From assembly GCA_017590115.1 (NCBI GenBank), contig JAGGNK010015558.1, positions 124,001-188,000 on the forward strand: a stretch of DNA of 64,000 bases, in the 5' to 3' direction. The stretch comes from Montifringilla adamsi. Its lineage: Eukaryota; Chordata; Aves; Passeriformes; Passeridae. This document shows, piece by piece, positions 1-12,800 of the stretch. How positions within the stretch are numbered: position 1 is the stretch's first letter; each line of letters starts with the position of its first letter. The notes beneath the pieces are model-generated. The model was not told where the DNA came from and did no database searches. It worked only from the letters and a program-made list of their open reading frames with translations. The position numbers and the translations under genes were made by a program.

Positions 1-3000
1 AGTTCTTGCAAAGGATGGCTTGTAAATTCTAATGGGATTTCCATTGTGGACTACAACTGGCAGAGTATATAGTTTTTGTAATAATACAGACTAGACCTGA
101 AACTTCTACATGAAATTATTTGTGTGCTTTAGCAAGCAACAAGAAGGGGAACGGGACCTACTCTGGGAAGGATGAAACAGAGGGGCAGCAGTGTTTTCAT
201 TCTTACAATGCTTTTCTTTAATTCTCTTCTTGAATTCATAATGTCTGCATGAAGCTATCAAATTTCATAAGATTAAGGGGAGTAAATTCATAGCCCTGGT
301 GTTTGCAGTGGAAATCTTGGAAAAGATGAATTCTGAAGGCTCAAGAAGAATTGTAGTGGAACTATTTTTTTAGTGGAGCTGTCCGTAATGTGAAAGTTGT
401 AATATGAGTGTTACACAGAAAAATGACAAGAAATTGTGAAGTTATTTCCTGTTCTATATACCTGGCATAGGCCTGACTTACAAAAAGGTAAAGCACTATA
501 TCATTTAAGCTGAGGTTATAACCAGACTTCTTTATAAGCTATGTTTCCAATTCCCTCTTCCTGTCATACTTAAAAGCTTCTGCACTAATGGGCTATGTTA
601 TAATGGTTTCTGAGATGTTACTTCCATGTCTGCTTTCAGACTTGAGTTTAACATGAAGGGAAAATTCCTTTACATCAATATGCCTGTGGAGATATGAGAT
701 CTAGTGGCAGTATTTCAAGCACATAGACAATAAAATACTTGCCTCTTTGTTAAAATACTTTTTCTTGAAACACAGGAAATCAATTTAATCTTGCTTTGAG
801 TTTTCTGATAAAATTTCATGGTGGTGTAAATGAAAATTAGTCCTCCGTTGGATTTTCCAGCATAAAATCTATGGCTTTTGTCTTTGAAGCCACAGGACTG
901 TTCTGAATATTCCTTCTTTGTGGCCTGAAAGAATGAAGAAAATGTGTACATGTTTAATTTCTGATGTGTGTTTTAGCTTAATCTCATAACAGCAAGAATG
1001 GTGGAAGACAAGCAGCAGGCACTGTGATGGAGTTAAGAGGACAAGTCTCTAGACTTTTCTTTGTAGTGGATATATATTTCGATTTACTTTTCTTTTTGCC
1101 TTCACATTATTTCATTTTGTTTTGATTTGCTTGTATTTAAGACTGTGTTTTCTTCCCTAGAGGGAACTGTAAAGAAAGGATTCAGAGTTCTCTGTAGAGT
1201 GTTGGTGTTATAATAGTTAATGTACCTCTGCAGAAGAGTATCTCGAGATGGTTGTGTCTGAAACCAGGCTTTGCTGGGATTTATTTATGCATATGTGTTT
1301 GTGTGTGTGTGTTTCAGAGATGTTTTACTCAGCTATGTACATTTAGTAAGTCAGGAAACCTGAGCCAGCTCATATAATTTATAAGAATGGGGCATATACA
1401 GTTATCAGAAAGAACTTTTGTTAACTTAGCAAAGACCACTGAAATCGAAGAGGTGACCATTCAGTCCATGTTTTTCTGCCCAGAAGTAGAGCCTTCAGAC
1501 TGACTTCAGCTCATGCAGTAGTGAAAGTGTAATGGGCTAAACATCTTCAGTTTGAAATCAATCAGGATATGTTAATTTTTTTAGGGTTTTTTCTTGTTTG
1601 TTTTAGTTGGGGGTTTTTTTGCTTGTTTTTTTGTTTTGTTTTGTTTTTTCATGACGTGCCATCCTGTCTTTAGCGCTCTTTATTACTTTTTTTTTCCCCC
1701 GGAGTGAATCTACTCTTCTACCAAGGGACCCTCAGTTAGCAATTTTTCAAACCGATCTTAGTAGAGGGTTCTCAGCAGACTGAATTCAAAACACTGAAGA
1801 AGCACTTAGCAGTCAGAGCTTACAAGTTAACTGTGCACAGTAATGAGATGCATTAACGGGTGATCCCTCAGTTTTGCTGTTGAAGGTGGCCAGCTAATAG
1901 ACTTGGTTGTTTCCTGCAGTGGCCACCTTGCTGTGTTTCCTTGCCTCTCAGATCCTGTGCTTATTGAGCCTTTCACCTGTGTGATGTACTCTGCATTCAT
2001 CTGTGCTCTTGGGGGGGCTGGTTTGATGTTCAGCAGTAGAACATAATAATTTCATCATTCATGTATCTGCTCAGCCAGTTCTTTAACTGGATTCTACACT
2101 TAAAAGTGACTGAGTAGTGATTCAGATTGCCTTGCGTTGCCGGCAAATCATTATGTGTTTGAGTCACTAGTGGGTTCTATGGTTGTGTTTTGTTTTCATT
2201 CCAGTGGGCAGTGCAGTTACTGGCGAGTGACACAAACTTTGTTTTGGCTGACACATGTTCAACAGTTTGCTTCCAGAAATCACATAGTACCTTGTTTTTC
2301 TGGTGGAATAAGTGTACAAGAGGCATCTGTAATGAGGATCCAATCTGATTTGATGTTTTATCTTCAAGTCATCTGAATTAGTTGCAGGACAGTAGAAGCT
2401 GGTAGAGAAAAGGCTGAAGGTAACTAACAAACAGCTGTAGCAGCAGTAACTAAGCTGGTTCCCTGTTTCTGTCCATGACAATCTCCACCAGTCCCTACAT
2501 ATCGGTCCTTATATATCCAAGACGTAGGTGAAATTGTCTGTCATGGGCGACTGCTGATGAGGGGAAGAGGGCAGTGTCAGAACACTGCAGCCTAAGCATG
2601 CCTAAGTACTTCCTACTTGGTAGGGAATAGCCTTCTCTTGGTCTATCCATGAGATTTGTTATTTTCCATAGTCTGAACTTACCCTGCATTTCAGGTTGGC
2701 ATTTGATGGATGTTAGCCAAGATTTCTATGGTTGCTAGCCACCATCTGGTGGCTAGTGTCCATCTGGCTCTGTAGGCCAGAGCGTCAGAGTAGCAGAAAT
2801 TTCCTTGTAGGTAACAGCAGAGTTTGGTGGTTTTTTGTACCAGAGCTCACTGACTGGAACTCTGTCCTAACTTTCAGTCAGGCTTCCCTCGCCCCAGTAA
2901 ATCCACATCCAGCTGATTGGTTATCCCTATGACTATATGGGCTATTATTGGCCTCAAAGCTGTTTTGTTTTCTTCTATTTTACTTCTGAATCTAGAGTCT

Positions 3001-3769
3001 TGTGGGCTCAGAAGCCTTCTGGGAGTCACCTTCATTAATTTATTTTTAAAGATCATTCGAGCAAAGACAAAGGTCTCAGAAGTAGGGGGAGTTGAAAGGA
3101 AATGTAGAAGCACTATGCTTATTAACTCTAACTATGAAATCAGTGATACTTGAACTGGTCTTTGGTTTTTTATTTTCTTTTTTTTTTTTTTTTTTATTTC
3201 AGAACAGAACCAAAAATCATCTCAGTATTTGCTTTTGTAGCAGCGTAGGACAGGAAGCTCATTTAAAGAGAGAAGCAGAAAGGTCTTTACTGCACGTGGA
3301 AAGAGAAGCAAGATTTGTGTGCTTTGAGGAGGTAGGTAATAGAAGATTTACTTGGTTAAGAAGTCGAGTAGTCATTGCTCATTTGCATTAACATACTATC
3401 TCTCACAAGCTGTCACTTCCTGCAGTTCAGCACAGAAATTTCCTGTAGCTTTCTCTTTTCAGGGAAAAGCTAACCTGTTCTTGTTCCAAATATTCAACCT
3501 TTCAAAATAAGGTCCCATTAATCATAAGACTATTTCTCTAAAGAAACCATTAATTTAGCTGTGCAACAGCAGTTACAGTATGTTTAGGTTGAACTGTAAA
3601 GCAAGTTCTGTCTTTCCATTGACATGTAACATCAGCAAACTTGAGTAGGCCCTGTAATCCATAGTGGAGGTACTGCAAAACAGAAAATACAGGCTGAGTA
3701 ATAGATTTGAAAGTAAGAATTATCATGTAGCTAATCTTGCTGGGTTGTTTTCTTCTTTCATGTTCACAG
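1..3769. other. Non-coding stretch upstream of TMEM171
   Basis: No open reading frame here resembles a known protein, and none of the FCHO2 C-terminal coding sequence expected from vertebrate synteny was recognised. The sequence is AT-rich with T-runs (about 1560-1700 and 3177-3196) and no clear interspersed repeat. An AATAAA at 729-734 could be a polyadenylation signal of an upstream gene such as FCHO2, but that is a guess. The right end should contain the TMEM171 5' untranslated exon(s) and promoter. I could not place the promoter; no convincing TATA box or CpG island is visible. Confidence 0.5.
3202..3331 (+). other. Possible untranslated exon upstream of TMEM171
   Basis: A T20-class polypyrimidine run ends in ATTTCAG at about 3195-3201, a strong acceptor-like signal. 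About 130 bases later, GAG is followed by GTAGGT, a good donor. The enclosed segment has no long conserved frame. It could be a 5' untranslated exon of TMEM171 that splices to the acceptor at 3768-3769, or a chance pair of signals. Only the splice-site strings support it. Confidence 0.2.
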
Positions 3770-3832
3770 ATCTACTGTAGCTTGCTGCCATTTAATTCTA
3801 ACAACTCATCTGCTTGAGGAGATACTGTTGTA
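3761..3832 (+). promoter_or_regulatory. TMEM171: Splice acceptor and 5' UTR in front of the TMEM171 start codon
   Basis: A pyrimidine-rich run followed by TTCACAG ends at 3769 and looks like a splice acceptor. About 63 bases of leader then precede the ATG at 3833. This leader has stops in the TMEM171 frame, so translation cannot start further upstream. The first untranslated exon is therefore probably upstream and not identified with confidence. Confidence 0.5.
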
Positions 3833-4463
3833 ATGTATCCAGTGGCTGTTCCTGCACCAGCAGGTGAAGGAAGTAGTGGACAACATGGGAAACTTATTTT
3901 TTTCCTTTTTATTTTTGGAGCTGTGTTGCTCTGTGCTGGATTCCTTCTTTCAGTCTTTCTTCTCCAGTCATGTCCATCTGGAAGCTTCAATGACTGTAAT
4001 GATGTCCTTAAAGCTGCTGGGCCAGTGCTGGCTGTAACTGGACTGGTTTGTGTTTTACTGGCACGATCAAGGGCCAGGATGTACATAAGACAAAGACAAT
4101 TGCAAAATGAGCAGGTGTACAGCCTTGTTTTTTGTCATGGGAACTGTCAGTTTGCCCAGTTTCTCATATTTGGATTCCTGTTTTTAACTAGTGGAATGTT
4201 AATTAGCATCCTGGGCATTTGGGTTCCTGGTTGCAGCCCTGGCTGGCATACAGTACAGCTCAACCACACTGGCACTTCTGACATAGACCTCCAGGGCTGT
4301 GGATTCCTGTCACTTCAAATCTTGGGACCTTTGATTGTGCTCACTGGGTTGTGTTTCTTCGTGATAGCTCATGTTAAAAAAAAGCAAAACTTAAATCTCA
4401 ACCAAGAATCCTGTGAAAATGAAGAACATCCTCAGAGCCCTGAATCTTTTCAGGTCACAGTAG
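3833..4463 (+). CDS. TMEM171: TMEM171 coding exon 1 (all four membrane segments)
   Basis: The exon encodes residues 1-210 plus the first base of Gly211. It starts at ATG 3833; the N-terminus MYPVAVPAPAGEG precedes HGKLIFFLFIFGAVLLC, which aligns with the human start region. The donor GTGAGT begins at 4464. Reading through the donor would reach a stop at 4469-4471, so an unspliced message would lack the whole PPxY tail. Confidence 0.95.
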
Positions 4464-6830
4464 GTGAGTAAAAAACATTGGAACTTTACGCTGGGAATTA
4501 ATGGAGTTTTTTTTCCACTAATAATTTATACCTGGGTATTACTTATTTATTATTATGACTTACTTAGTATGAGCTCTAAGCATGTCAGTTCTGCCATGTC
4601 AGGACAGCCGAAATAGAATAATGTTACTTTGTCTCGTATGCTTTCTGTATGGTCAGTTCAGTTACCTTTCTCAAAAAGGCGGAAAATCTCTCTTTGGCAT
4701 AAAAGGTAAGGTCTGACTGTGTAAAGCAACATAACCTGAAACAAATGAATCTAACCCCAGTTCTGTTCTCAAACTGTGTAATTGACACTGCAGATCAGAC
4801 TTGTGTAACTATATTTAAGATCTATTTTAGCCTTGAGCTCTGACCCCCTAAACAGAAGATTCTGATTCATAACCAATGTACTGTATTTTTTAAATTGTGG
4901 TCACATCCTGAGTTGGTAAGAGATATAATTACAAGTCTTAAACTCCGCAGTTAGAGTGGAAATTGGTAGATCTTTTGCTGTACGATATATTGATGTATCA
5001 ATAGTTGTGCTTTGTGTGCTTGAACTACAAAAAACTTAGTAGGGAGACTGTCACAGTGCACAAAATCAATTCTCAGAGCCATTAATGACTTCTGTTACAG
5101 CACTGCAGTACTTATGGAGAAACTTAGTTTCCCTCCCAAAAATAAAATGAGTAATTCTAAATACTTTTCTATCCTTAAAACGTTTCAACAGTAACTATGT
5201 GCTTTGCACTTCAGCTTCTTGTAGACAGCCAACCGTATTTGTGTTTCTTAGCTAGATAAACACTTCCCCCTTCTCAGCTGTATTGTCTAAATTAAATCCT
5301 TCATTTATAAATATGCTACATCTTTATTTTGGGATTATTTAGGTTTTGAATGTACCTCAAATCTACTCCAACAGCCTAGCATGTATCAATTCTGTATGTG
5401 GGATCATTTATCTTAAAAGCTAGGCAAGTTATAGGATGTTGTTAATATAAACAGAGGTGCTCAGTTCTTCAGAGGTAATTGGTGTTCTTTCCCCTAGGTG
5501 ATGCTGTGATGGTATTCCCACCCCCACCACCTCCTTATTTTGCTGACCCTATGCCACCAACTGTGACTCATTGTCTTATGTCAAGTGTTTTGCCTACAAG
5601 TGAAAATCCACCACCATACCACTCTATCTTCAGTGATGGGTAAGACTGTTCATCTCTGAGTTTAGAAATCTATTTCTTTAGGTATCCCTGTTCTTATATA
5701 ATCACTGTGAATTAACAGGCATGACAAAGTTTTCTCATGCATAACTCAACTTACTTCAGATACTTTACTTGAATTGGCATTAAAATACTGTTGTATACTA
5801 GGGGAACTACAAACGGCAGAGTGTCCTTTATGAGGATTAAATTATTATTATTATGACTGGAAAGAACTTCTGGAGTTCTTAAATCAATGCCCCATAGTAG
5901 ATTTCTTCCACAGATTGACCAAGAGAGGATGCCACTGACAGCAGTGTGATAGTGACATGATATTCATATTGCCAGATTTTAGGAGTGTCTGTAGAAACAG
6001 AGCTGCAAGTATTTTATGACATCTACCCACAGCCCCTGGGAATGTTACTTTATCTGCCAATGTGTTCAGTTCTCCCATGTCCCTTATCTCTGCCTTGAGG
6101 AAGTGGGACTCGGGGTGTTGGTCAACCTTGTTCCTGCTGTGGCCATGTGTTGAGATTAAAGGATTCCTTGGTATCACAGAAGACTCCAGCACGCTGATAA
6201 GGGAGGCTGCAAAGCCAGTTTCATTTCAAGATGTTGTACCTTACCCTTGCAAGCATGGATCCTTACATACATGGATTATAACAGAATTGCCTGATATTGA
6301 CACCGCCAGACTCAGGGAGCAGGAGCTGCCAGCTTACCAAAGACTTGCCTGTGCCAAGTTGCAGGGTTATTTGTCCCCTGTGGGTTACCACCAGTAGGTT
6401 GCTAACTTGAGGGTCAAAGAGGTCACTGCAAGGGCCACATACTAGAAGTCAGAGCTAGGTGTCACATGTCTAGAGTCCCTAACTTATTTTTCAGGCCCTT
6501 AATGATTCAGAAACTACTTGATTTAATATCTTTAGAATGGCCCTACATCAGCCTGGGTTTCAGCTGTGAGTCAGAAAGTTATGTGGGACTATCATTTTAT
6601 GACTTTAATTCACAAGACTGCATGCAACATTGTGTCACTGGAAACTGGGAAGTAAACTCTCTGACCAATTTGTTAGGTTACAAAGCCAGCATTAGATTAT
6701 TAGCAGTGCTAGAGGCATGGGTAATTCACACAGCATGTATGCTCAGTAACCTGACAGACCTGAAACTAATAATATTCAAACTAAACTAATATTCCTGAAA
6801 TGAATACATGTTCATCACATTTCCTGAAAC

Positions 6831-6866
<36 letters not shown>

Positions 6867-9800
6867 GCTAATTAATTCCGTGGACTTGTTTGGATATGGT
6901 TCCAGATCTTCTGATGAATCATTTCTCCATGAGAGTGTCTCAAATCAGTCATCAGGTCATAATGTACTTCTCTTACTATTGTTTGCTCTGACATACAATC
7001 CTTTTTCTCAAAACTAAGATATCAGCTACTACATATTAATTACTGATAAAAGGAAGCATTAACTGGAACAAGACATTAGTCAGAGATGTAGGGAATTAAC
7101 ACAAGACTGCAATAGTCTCTATATTTGTACTAAGCACTGTATTATCAGTTTCTCTGGGTCTGGATTGAAGGCATTGAGACAGTAGTTCATGTTCGGACTC
7201 AAGTGTTTATTATTTCTTATCAGTAAAACAGTCTCACAACCATGAGTTCGGCAGCTTTTCATTAGAAGGCACAAAATGGCTAACTATCTCGTGTTACAAG
7301 GTCTTTTAAGACTAAACTATCTAATTAAGAACTGACACCTAGATTATTTTCCATTTTAACCCAATAACTGAACCCAAAGGGCACGCAATGCGGACTTTTC
7401 TGCCCAATTACAGAGTGCCACCCAAACCCAAGAAGAAGAAAGAAGCATGAAGAAGAAACCCAGGACAACACCCTGTGCCCTCCATCTTGCTTTCATCCAC
7501 AACATACTAAAAATCCCAAAACCTAAATTTCTCACCAAGTGATACACCTACACTACTCTCTATAATCTGTTTCACACTTTTGTGGATTCTAGTCTATCTT
7601 GAATTCTAGGAAACTTTCTCCATGAATGAGGGTCAAAGGCAGTGCTCTCCTGGGTGTCAGGATCCCCCAGCGCAGATGGAAAAATGTTCCTGGTGCCCTG
7701 GGTTTCCACATTGTATGGGACAAAACTAAGCATGGTATACATTCATATACCATGAATATAGGGATAGTACACTTACTATGCTAAAGTTAAAAGAATTTTC
7801 CAACATCTTCCCCTACTACTATGTAGACCTTTTACAGAAATATAACTGGTTTGGTAACAGTTGGAAGCACCATCACTGCTGTTGGTGATGAGTGTGTGGA
7901 AAGTTGTCTGGCAGGAAAGGACTTGGGAATGGTGGTCATCACCACCTAAATGTGACCCATCAGTGTGTCTGGGTGGCCAAGGCAGCGTGTTGCATCCAGG
8001 CTTGTATCAACAGTAGTGTGGTCAGTGGGACCAGGGCATCTGAATCATCTGTTCAAGGGGAGGGAGATAATAAGTGGCTTGTTTCTGGCAACCTGTGGGA
8101 TGGGAGGCAAGGATTAGAAGAACAAGATGCTTGCAGGGGTCCTCTGCTTCTGAATCTGGACTGTGCTGGCCACACTGGAACATGCTTGCAGTCTTACACA
8201 GCTGGGGCATGGGCTTCTAAGGGAACAGAAGCCAGGAGGAAAGCACTGGAGAACTATCTCAAACGAACTAAGGGATGTTCCTCTAGGAAGGCAACATGGC
8301 CAGCATCTCAGCTAAGGTGCCTTTACACCAATGCACATAGCATAGGCAACAAACTGAAGCAGTTGTAAGCCACTGTGCTGCTGGAAGGCTATGACTTTGT
8401 TGCCATTCCTGAAACTTTGTGGGATGAATCCTGTCACTGGAGTGTGACTTTTAATAGCTGCAGGCTGTTCAGAAGAGAGAGGAAAAGTAGAGGCAGAGGG
8501 ATTGCTCTTTACAGCAAGAGGTGGATTGAATGTGAAGAGCTGTCCCTGAAGAATACCCATGAGCATGTGGTGGAAAGCTGTGGGTAGGAGTCAGGGACCG
8601 AGGCAGCAAGGGGAGCCTTTGGCTGGGCTCTGCTACAGCCGCCTGACCAAGGGCAGCCCATTGACCAAACCTTTGCTCCAGCACAGGAGGCCTTGTGCCC
8701 GAGGGTCGTGTCCTGCAGGGGAACTCAGCCACCCCAGCAGCTGTTGGGAATGTAGCTTGGAGGACCGTGGCAATCCAGCAGACTCCTGGAATGTGTGGAG
8801 GATAACTTCCTGAGCCAGGTGGCAGAGAGCCCTGCCAGAGGGAATGTGGTACAGGATGGTTGGGCAGCAATGCAAGTGAGCTAACTGGGACACCAGGACT
8901 GGAGGCAGCTGGGCTGCAGGGGTCATGCACTGCTGGAGCGTGCAGCCCTGAAGGATAGCGGTTGGGTAAGAAGTTCAGCTCTTCAACTTTAGGAAAGAGA
9001 CTTCCAGTCCGTTGGGAACCTAGTCAGTGGGATCCCCTGACAGACTGCCCTCAGGGACAAGGGAGTAGAAGAGAGCTGGCAGATCTTTAAGCAGCTCTTC
9101 CACAGAGCACGAGAGCTGGCAATCCCCAGGAGCAAGAAATCAGACAAGGAGGGCAAGAGACCATCATGGCTCAGTAGGAACTTGCTGGTCAAAGTTAAGG
9201 GAAAGAAACCAGGACAGGTGACCTCGGAAAAGTTTAGAGATGAAGTACAGTTGTGTAGGGAGGCCATGAGGAATGCCAAGGCAAAACTGGAACTGAACCT
9301 GGCAAGGGATGCAAAGAATAACAGGAAGCGCTTCTACAGGTACAGTGCATTAACCAGAAATGGAAGGTCAAAGAAAGGATATCCCCCGATTGAACAATGC
9401 TGGAAAAATGGTGACAGTGGATGAGAAGCCTGAGGTACTCAATAACTTTTTTACCTCTGTCTTGAATGTCCATCCCATTCAGGGGTGGATGGACAGGAGG
9501 ATGGGGACTCAGGAAGCAAAGTCCCTCCCACTGAAAGGGAAGATCAGGTTCATGGCTATCTGAGGAATTGGAATGTACATAAGTCTGTGGGACCCAATGA
9601 TCTACATCCCAGAGTCCTGAGGGAATTGTCAGTAGATGTCAGTCATATGTAGTTGCCAAGCCACTCTCCCTGATATTTGAAAAGTTATTGCAGTCAGGGC
9701 AAGACCCAGGTGACTGGAAAAAGGGGAAAACTTTGAACTCACCTTTAAGAAGAGTAGAAAGGAGGAATACTGAGAAATACTCACCTGTCAGCCCTACCTC

Positions 9801-12800
9801 TGCCTGGGAAGATTGTGGAACAGATGCCCCTAGAGCTGTGCGTGTGTAGGACAAGGAGGTGATTCAGGACAGACAACAGAACTGCATCAAGGGCAGATCC
9901 TGCCTGATCAAGTGGCCTTCTGTGATGGGGTGATGACATCAGTGGACAAGGGAAAGGTTACAGATGTCGTTTATCTTTATTTTACTGTAAAGCCTTTGGC
10001 ATAGTCCCCCACAACATCCTTCTCTTTTGATTGGAGAGAAATAGACTCAGTGGGTGGATTGTTCTGTGGATGAGGAATTGGTTTGACAGTCACATCCAGA
10101 GTGTGGTGGTCAGAGACCCAGTGGACTTCAGTGAGAAGTTGTGTCCCCTCAGGGGTCCATATTCAGACCAGTGTTATTAAATATCTTATTAATGACATAT
10201 ACAAATGGATTTGCAGATGACACCAAGCTGAGTGGTGTAGTTGTCAGATTTGAAGTATGGGATGCTATCCAGAGGGACCTGGACAGGATGGAGGCCTGGG
10301 TCTATGGTAATCTATAGTAATTTATGGTAATCTAAAAGTGTTTTAACAAGATCAAGTGCAAGGTGTTGCACCTGGGTCAGAGCAGCCCTGCTACCAGCAC
10401 AGGCTGGGGATGGACAGATCATAGCAGCCCTGCCCAGAAGGACTTGGGGGTGCTGGTGGCAGAGAGGCTGGACATGACCCAGCCACGGGCACTCCCAGCC
10501 CAGAGAGCCACACGTGTCCTGGGCTGCATCCAGAGCAGTGTGGGCAGCAGGGCCAGGGAGGGGATTCTGCCCCTCTGCTCTGCTCTGCTGAGACCCCACC
10601 TGCAGGGCTGCAGCAGCTCTGGGGCCCAGCACAGGAAGGACATGGAGCTGCTGGAGGGAGTCCAGAAGAGGCCACCAAGATGACAGAGGTCTGCAGTACC
10701 TCTCCTGTGAGGAAAGGCTAGGAGAATTAGGTTTGTTCAGCCTATGAAAGAGAAGGCTTCAGGGTGAACTAATTGCAGTCTTCCAGTGCCTGAAGGGAGC
10801 CTACAAGAAGAAGAAGGACTTTTTCCAAGAGCGTGTAGTGACGGGACAAGGGAGATTGGTTTCAAACTGAAAGAAATTTCAGAGTAGATATTAGGAAGAA
10901 TTTCATTACTGTAAGAGTGGTTAGATACTGGAACAGGTTGTCCAGAGAAGTTGTGGATGTCCCATCTGTAGAAGTGTTTAATGCCAGATTAGATGGGGTT
11001 CTGAGCAACCTGGTCTAGTGAAAGATGTCCCTGCCCAAGGCATGGGAGGTTGGAAATAGATGATCTTCAACATCCCTTCTAATCTATAGGCTGTTCTATG
11101 ATTCTGTGGTTCAGTTTTGGGTCCTTCTTGATGAGAAAGACACTGAGGTTGTGGAGTGTGACAAAAGAAGATCAGCACAGCTGGTGAAGGATCAGAAGCA
11201 CAAGTCATGTGAGGAGTTGCTGAGGGAGCTGGAGTTTTTCAGTCTGGAGAAAAGGAGGCTTGACCTTATTGTTCTCTTCAATTGCTGGAAAGGAGGTTGT
11301 GGCAAGATGGGTATTGGCCTCTTCTGCTAGATAACAAGTTTGCTGGTCAAGAGGATATGGCCTTAAGCTGTGCCAGGAAAGGTTTATCTTAGCTGTTAGG
11401 AAGGGGTTTTTTTTTGCAAGAAGGTTTGTAAAGCATTGGAACAGGCTGCTCAGGAGAAGTGGTGGAGTCACCATCCCTGGAAAATCATGTGGATATAGTT
11501 TAAGGCTTGTGTGGATTTCTTTGTCTTGTGAAAATATGTACATAAAGAGGCAGTTTGTTGGGATAGTATCTAATGGAGCAGTTAAAACACCTCAGGCTTG
11601 GATACAGAACCCAGAATGCCTGACCTTGCCCTGTGGTGTTTTCTGATGGAGATGTTCTAGCTGGTGCCCTTCCATGCTTCCCAGTGTCCTCACAGAGACC
11701 TGCTGAGCTGATACCACCTCTGGATGTTTCACTCAGTCCTGCTCTCTCACTTGCTGGCAGTAAGGGCATCTTGATTAGTGCAAGTTGCTTCCTGAGCACT
11801 TTCATGAAAGAGAAGCAATGGCCTTGTTGTTCATAACAGTGCCACGGTTGAAGATCCCAAATACAGCGGGAGATACACATTTCATATGTTGGTGGCTGCT
11901 GGACAAAGGTGATTTGCCTTTTCAATCCATTGTTCAGTGTTTTGTCAGCAAACACTGTGCTGCAGCCTGTGTTGGATGAGAGAGCTGTTAGTAAGCTGAG
12001 TCATGGTCTCATCCCAGAATTGCTTGCATTTTTCCTGCAATCTGTTACAGAGCACCTCAGCATTTGTCTTGTATTTTCCTCTCCTTTGAAAATCCTCACA
12101 AACCAGTAACAGCATTGAAGATGAGGTGACTGTGCTCTGTATTTGTGCTCCTCACTCAGTATTTATATGGATACAGAAGTATGAGTCAGCTCTGGGATTG
12201 AATCATAAGGAGCAAGCAGGTGTTCCTTTCCTTGGGAAGCAGCTGAAGCAATATGCTGAGGGCCAGCTCAGGGTGAGATGAGCAAAGTAGGAGAACAATG
12301 TGGGTTCAACCAATTGTGATCCATTTATGATGGTTAGAGGAGGACAGGGAGTACTTACTTGGCTGCTCACCGTGAATGTCACTGGGAATTTTGCAATCTG
12401 GTAATGTCCAGTCACTTCTGTTTCTCCAGCTATGAGTGGGAATACCACTCCTTATGTCTGCTATGGATTGCTGGAATGCCTAGTAAAAGTTTTATTGTCT
12501 TTCATGTAAGATCTCAAAAGGCTAGGGATTGTGATTTTTTTTTTTTTGATGCAGTTCTAAGTCTAGTAACTGTCTTTCATAAAGGAGGGGGACCGTGTAT
12601 GTTGTACACTACGAAAAGGAAGATACATTAGGAACTAGGGATCAGAAGATTTAGTAAGACTGTGAAACAGCACAGCCAAAAGCAGCTAATACCTATAAGC
12701 CAGGCTGTGACTGGTGATCTGAAAGGTTAGATGGGAGCTTGTTTTGCCCTTCCGCTCTGAAATTATAGACTTTCCATATGAAGAGTCATAATGTAGCCCA

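Noticed and set aside
2137..2481. Overlapping frames upstream of TMEM171 as a possible FCHO2 exon
   Set aside because: Neither strand resembles the FCHO2 C-terminal domain, and splice sites do not frame them.
6062..6397. Open frame of 111 codons in TMEM171 intron 2
   Set aside because: No recognised similarity and no acceptor/donor pair in the TMEM171 phase; treated as chance.
8469..10683. Many medium-length frames on both strands
   Set aside because: They fall within the dead CR1 element; only the plus-strand fragments show CR1 protein landmarks, and those are broken.
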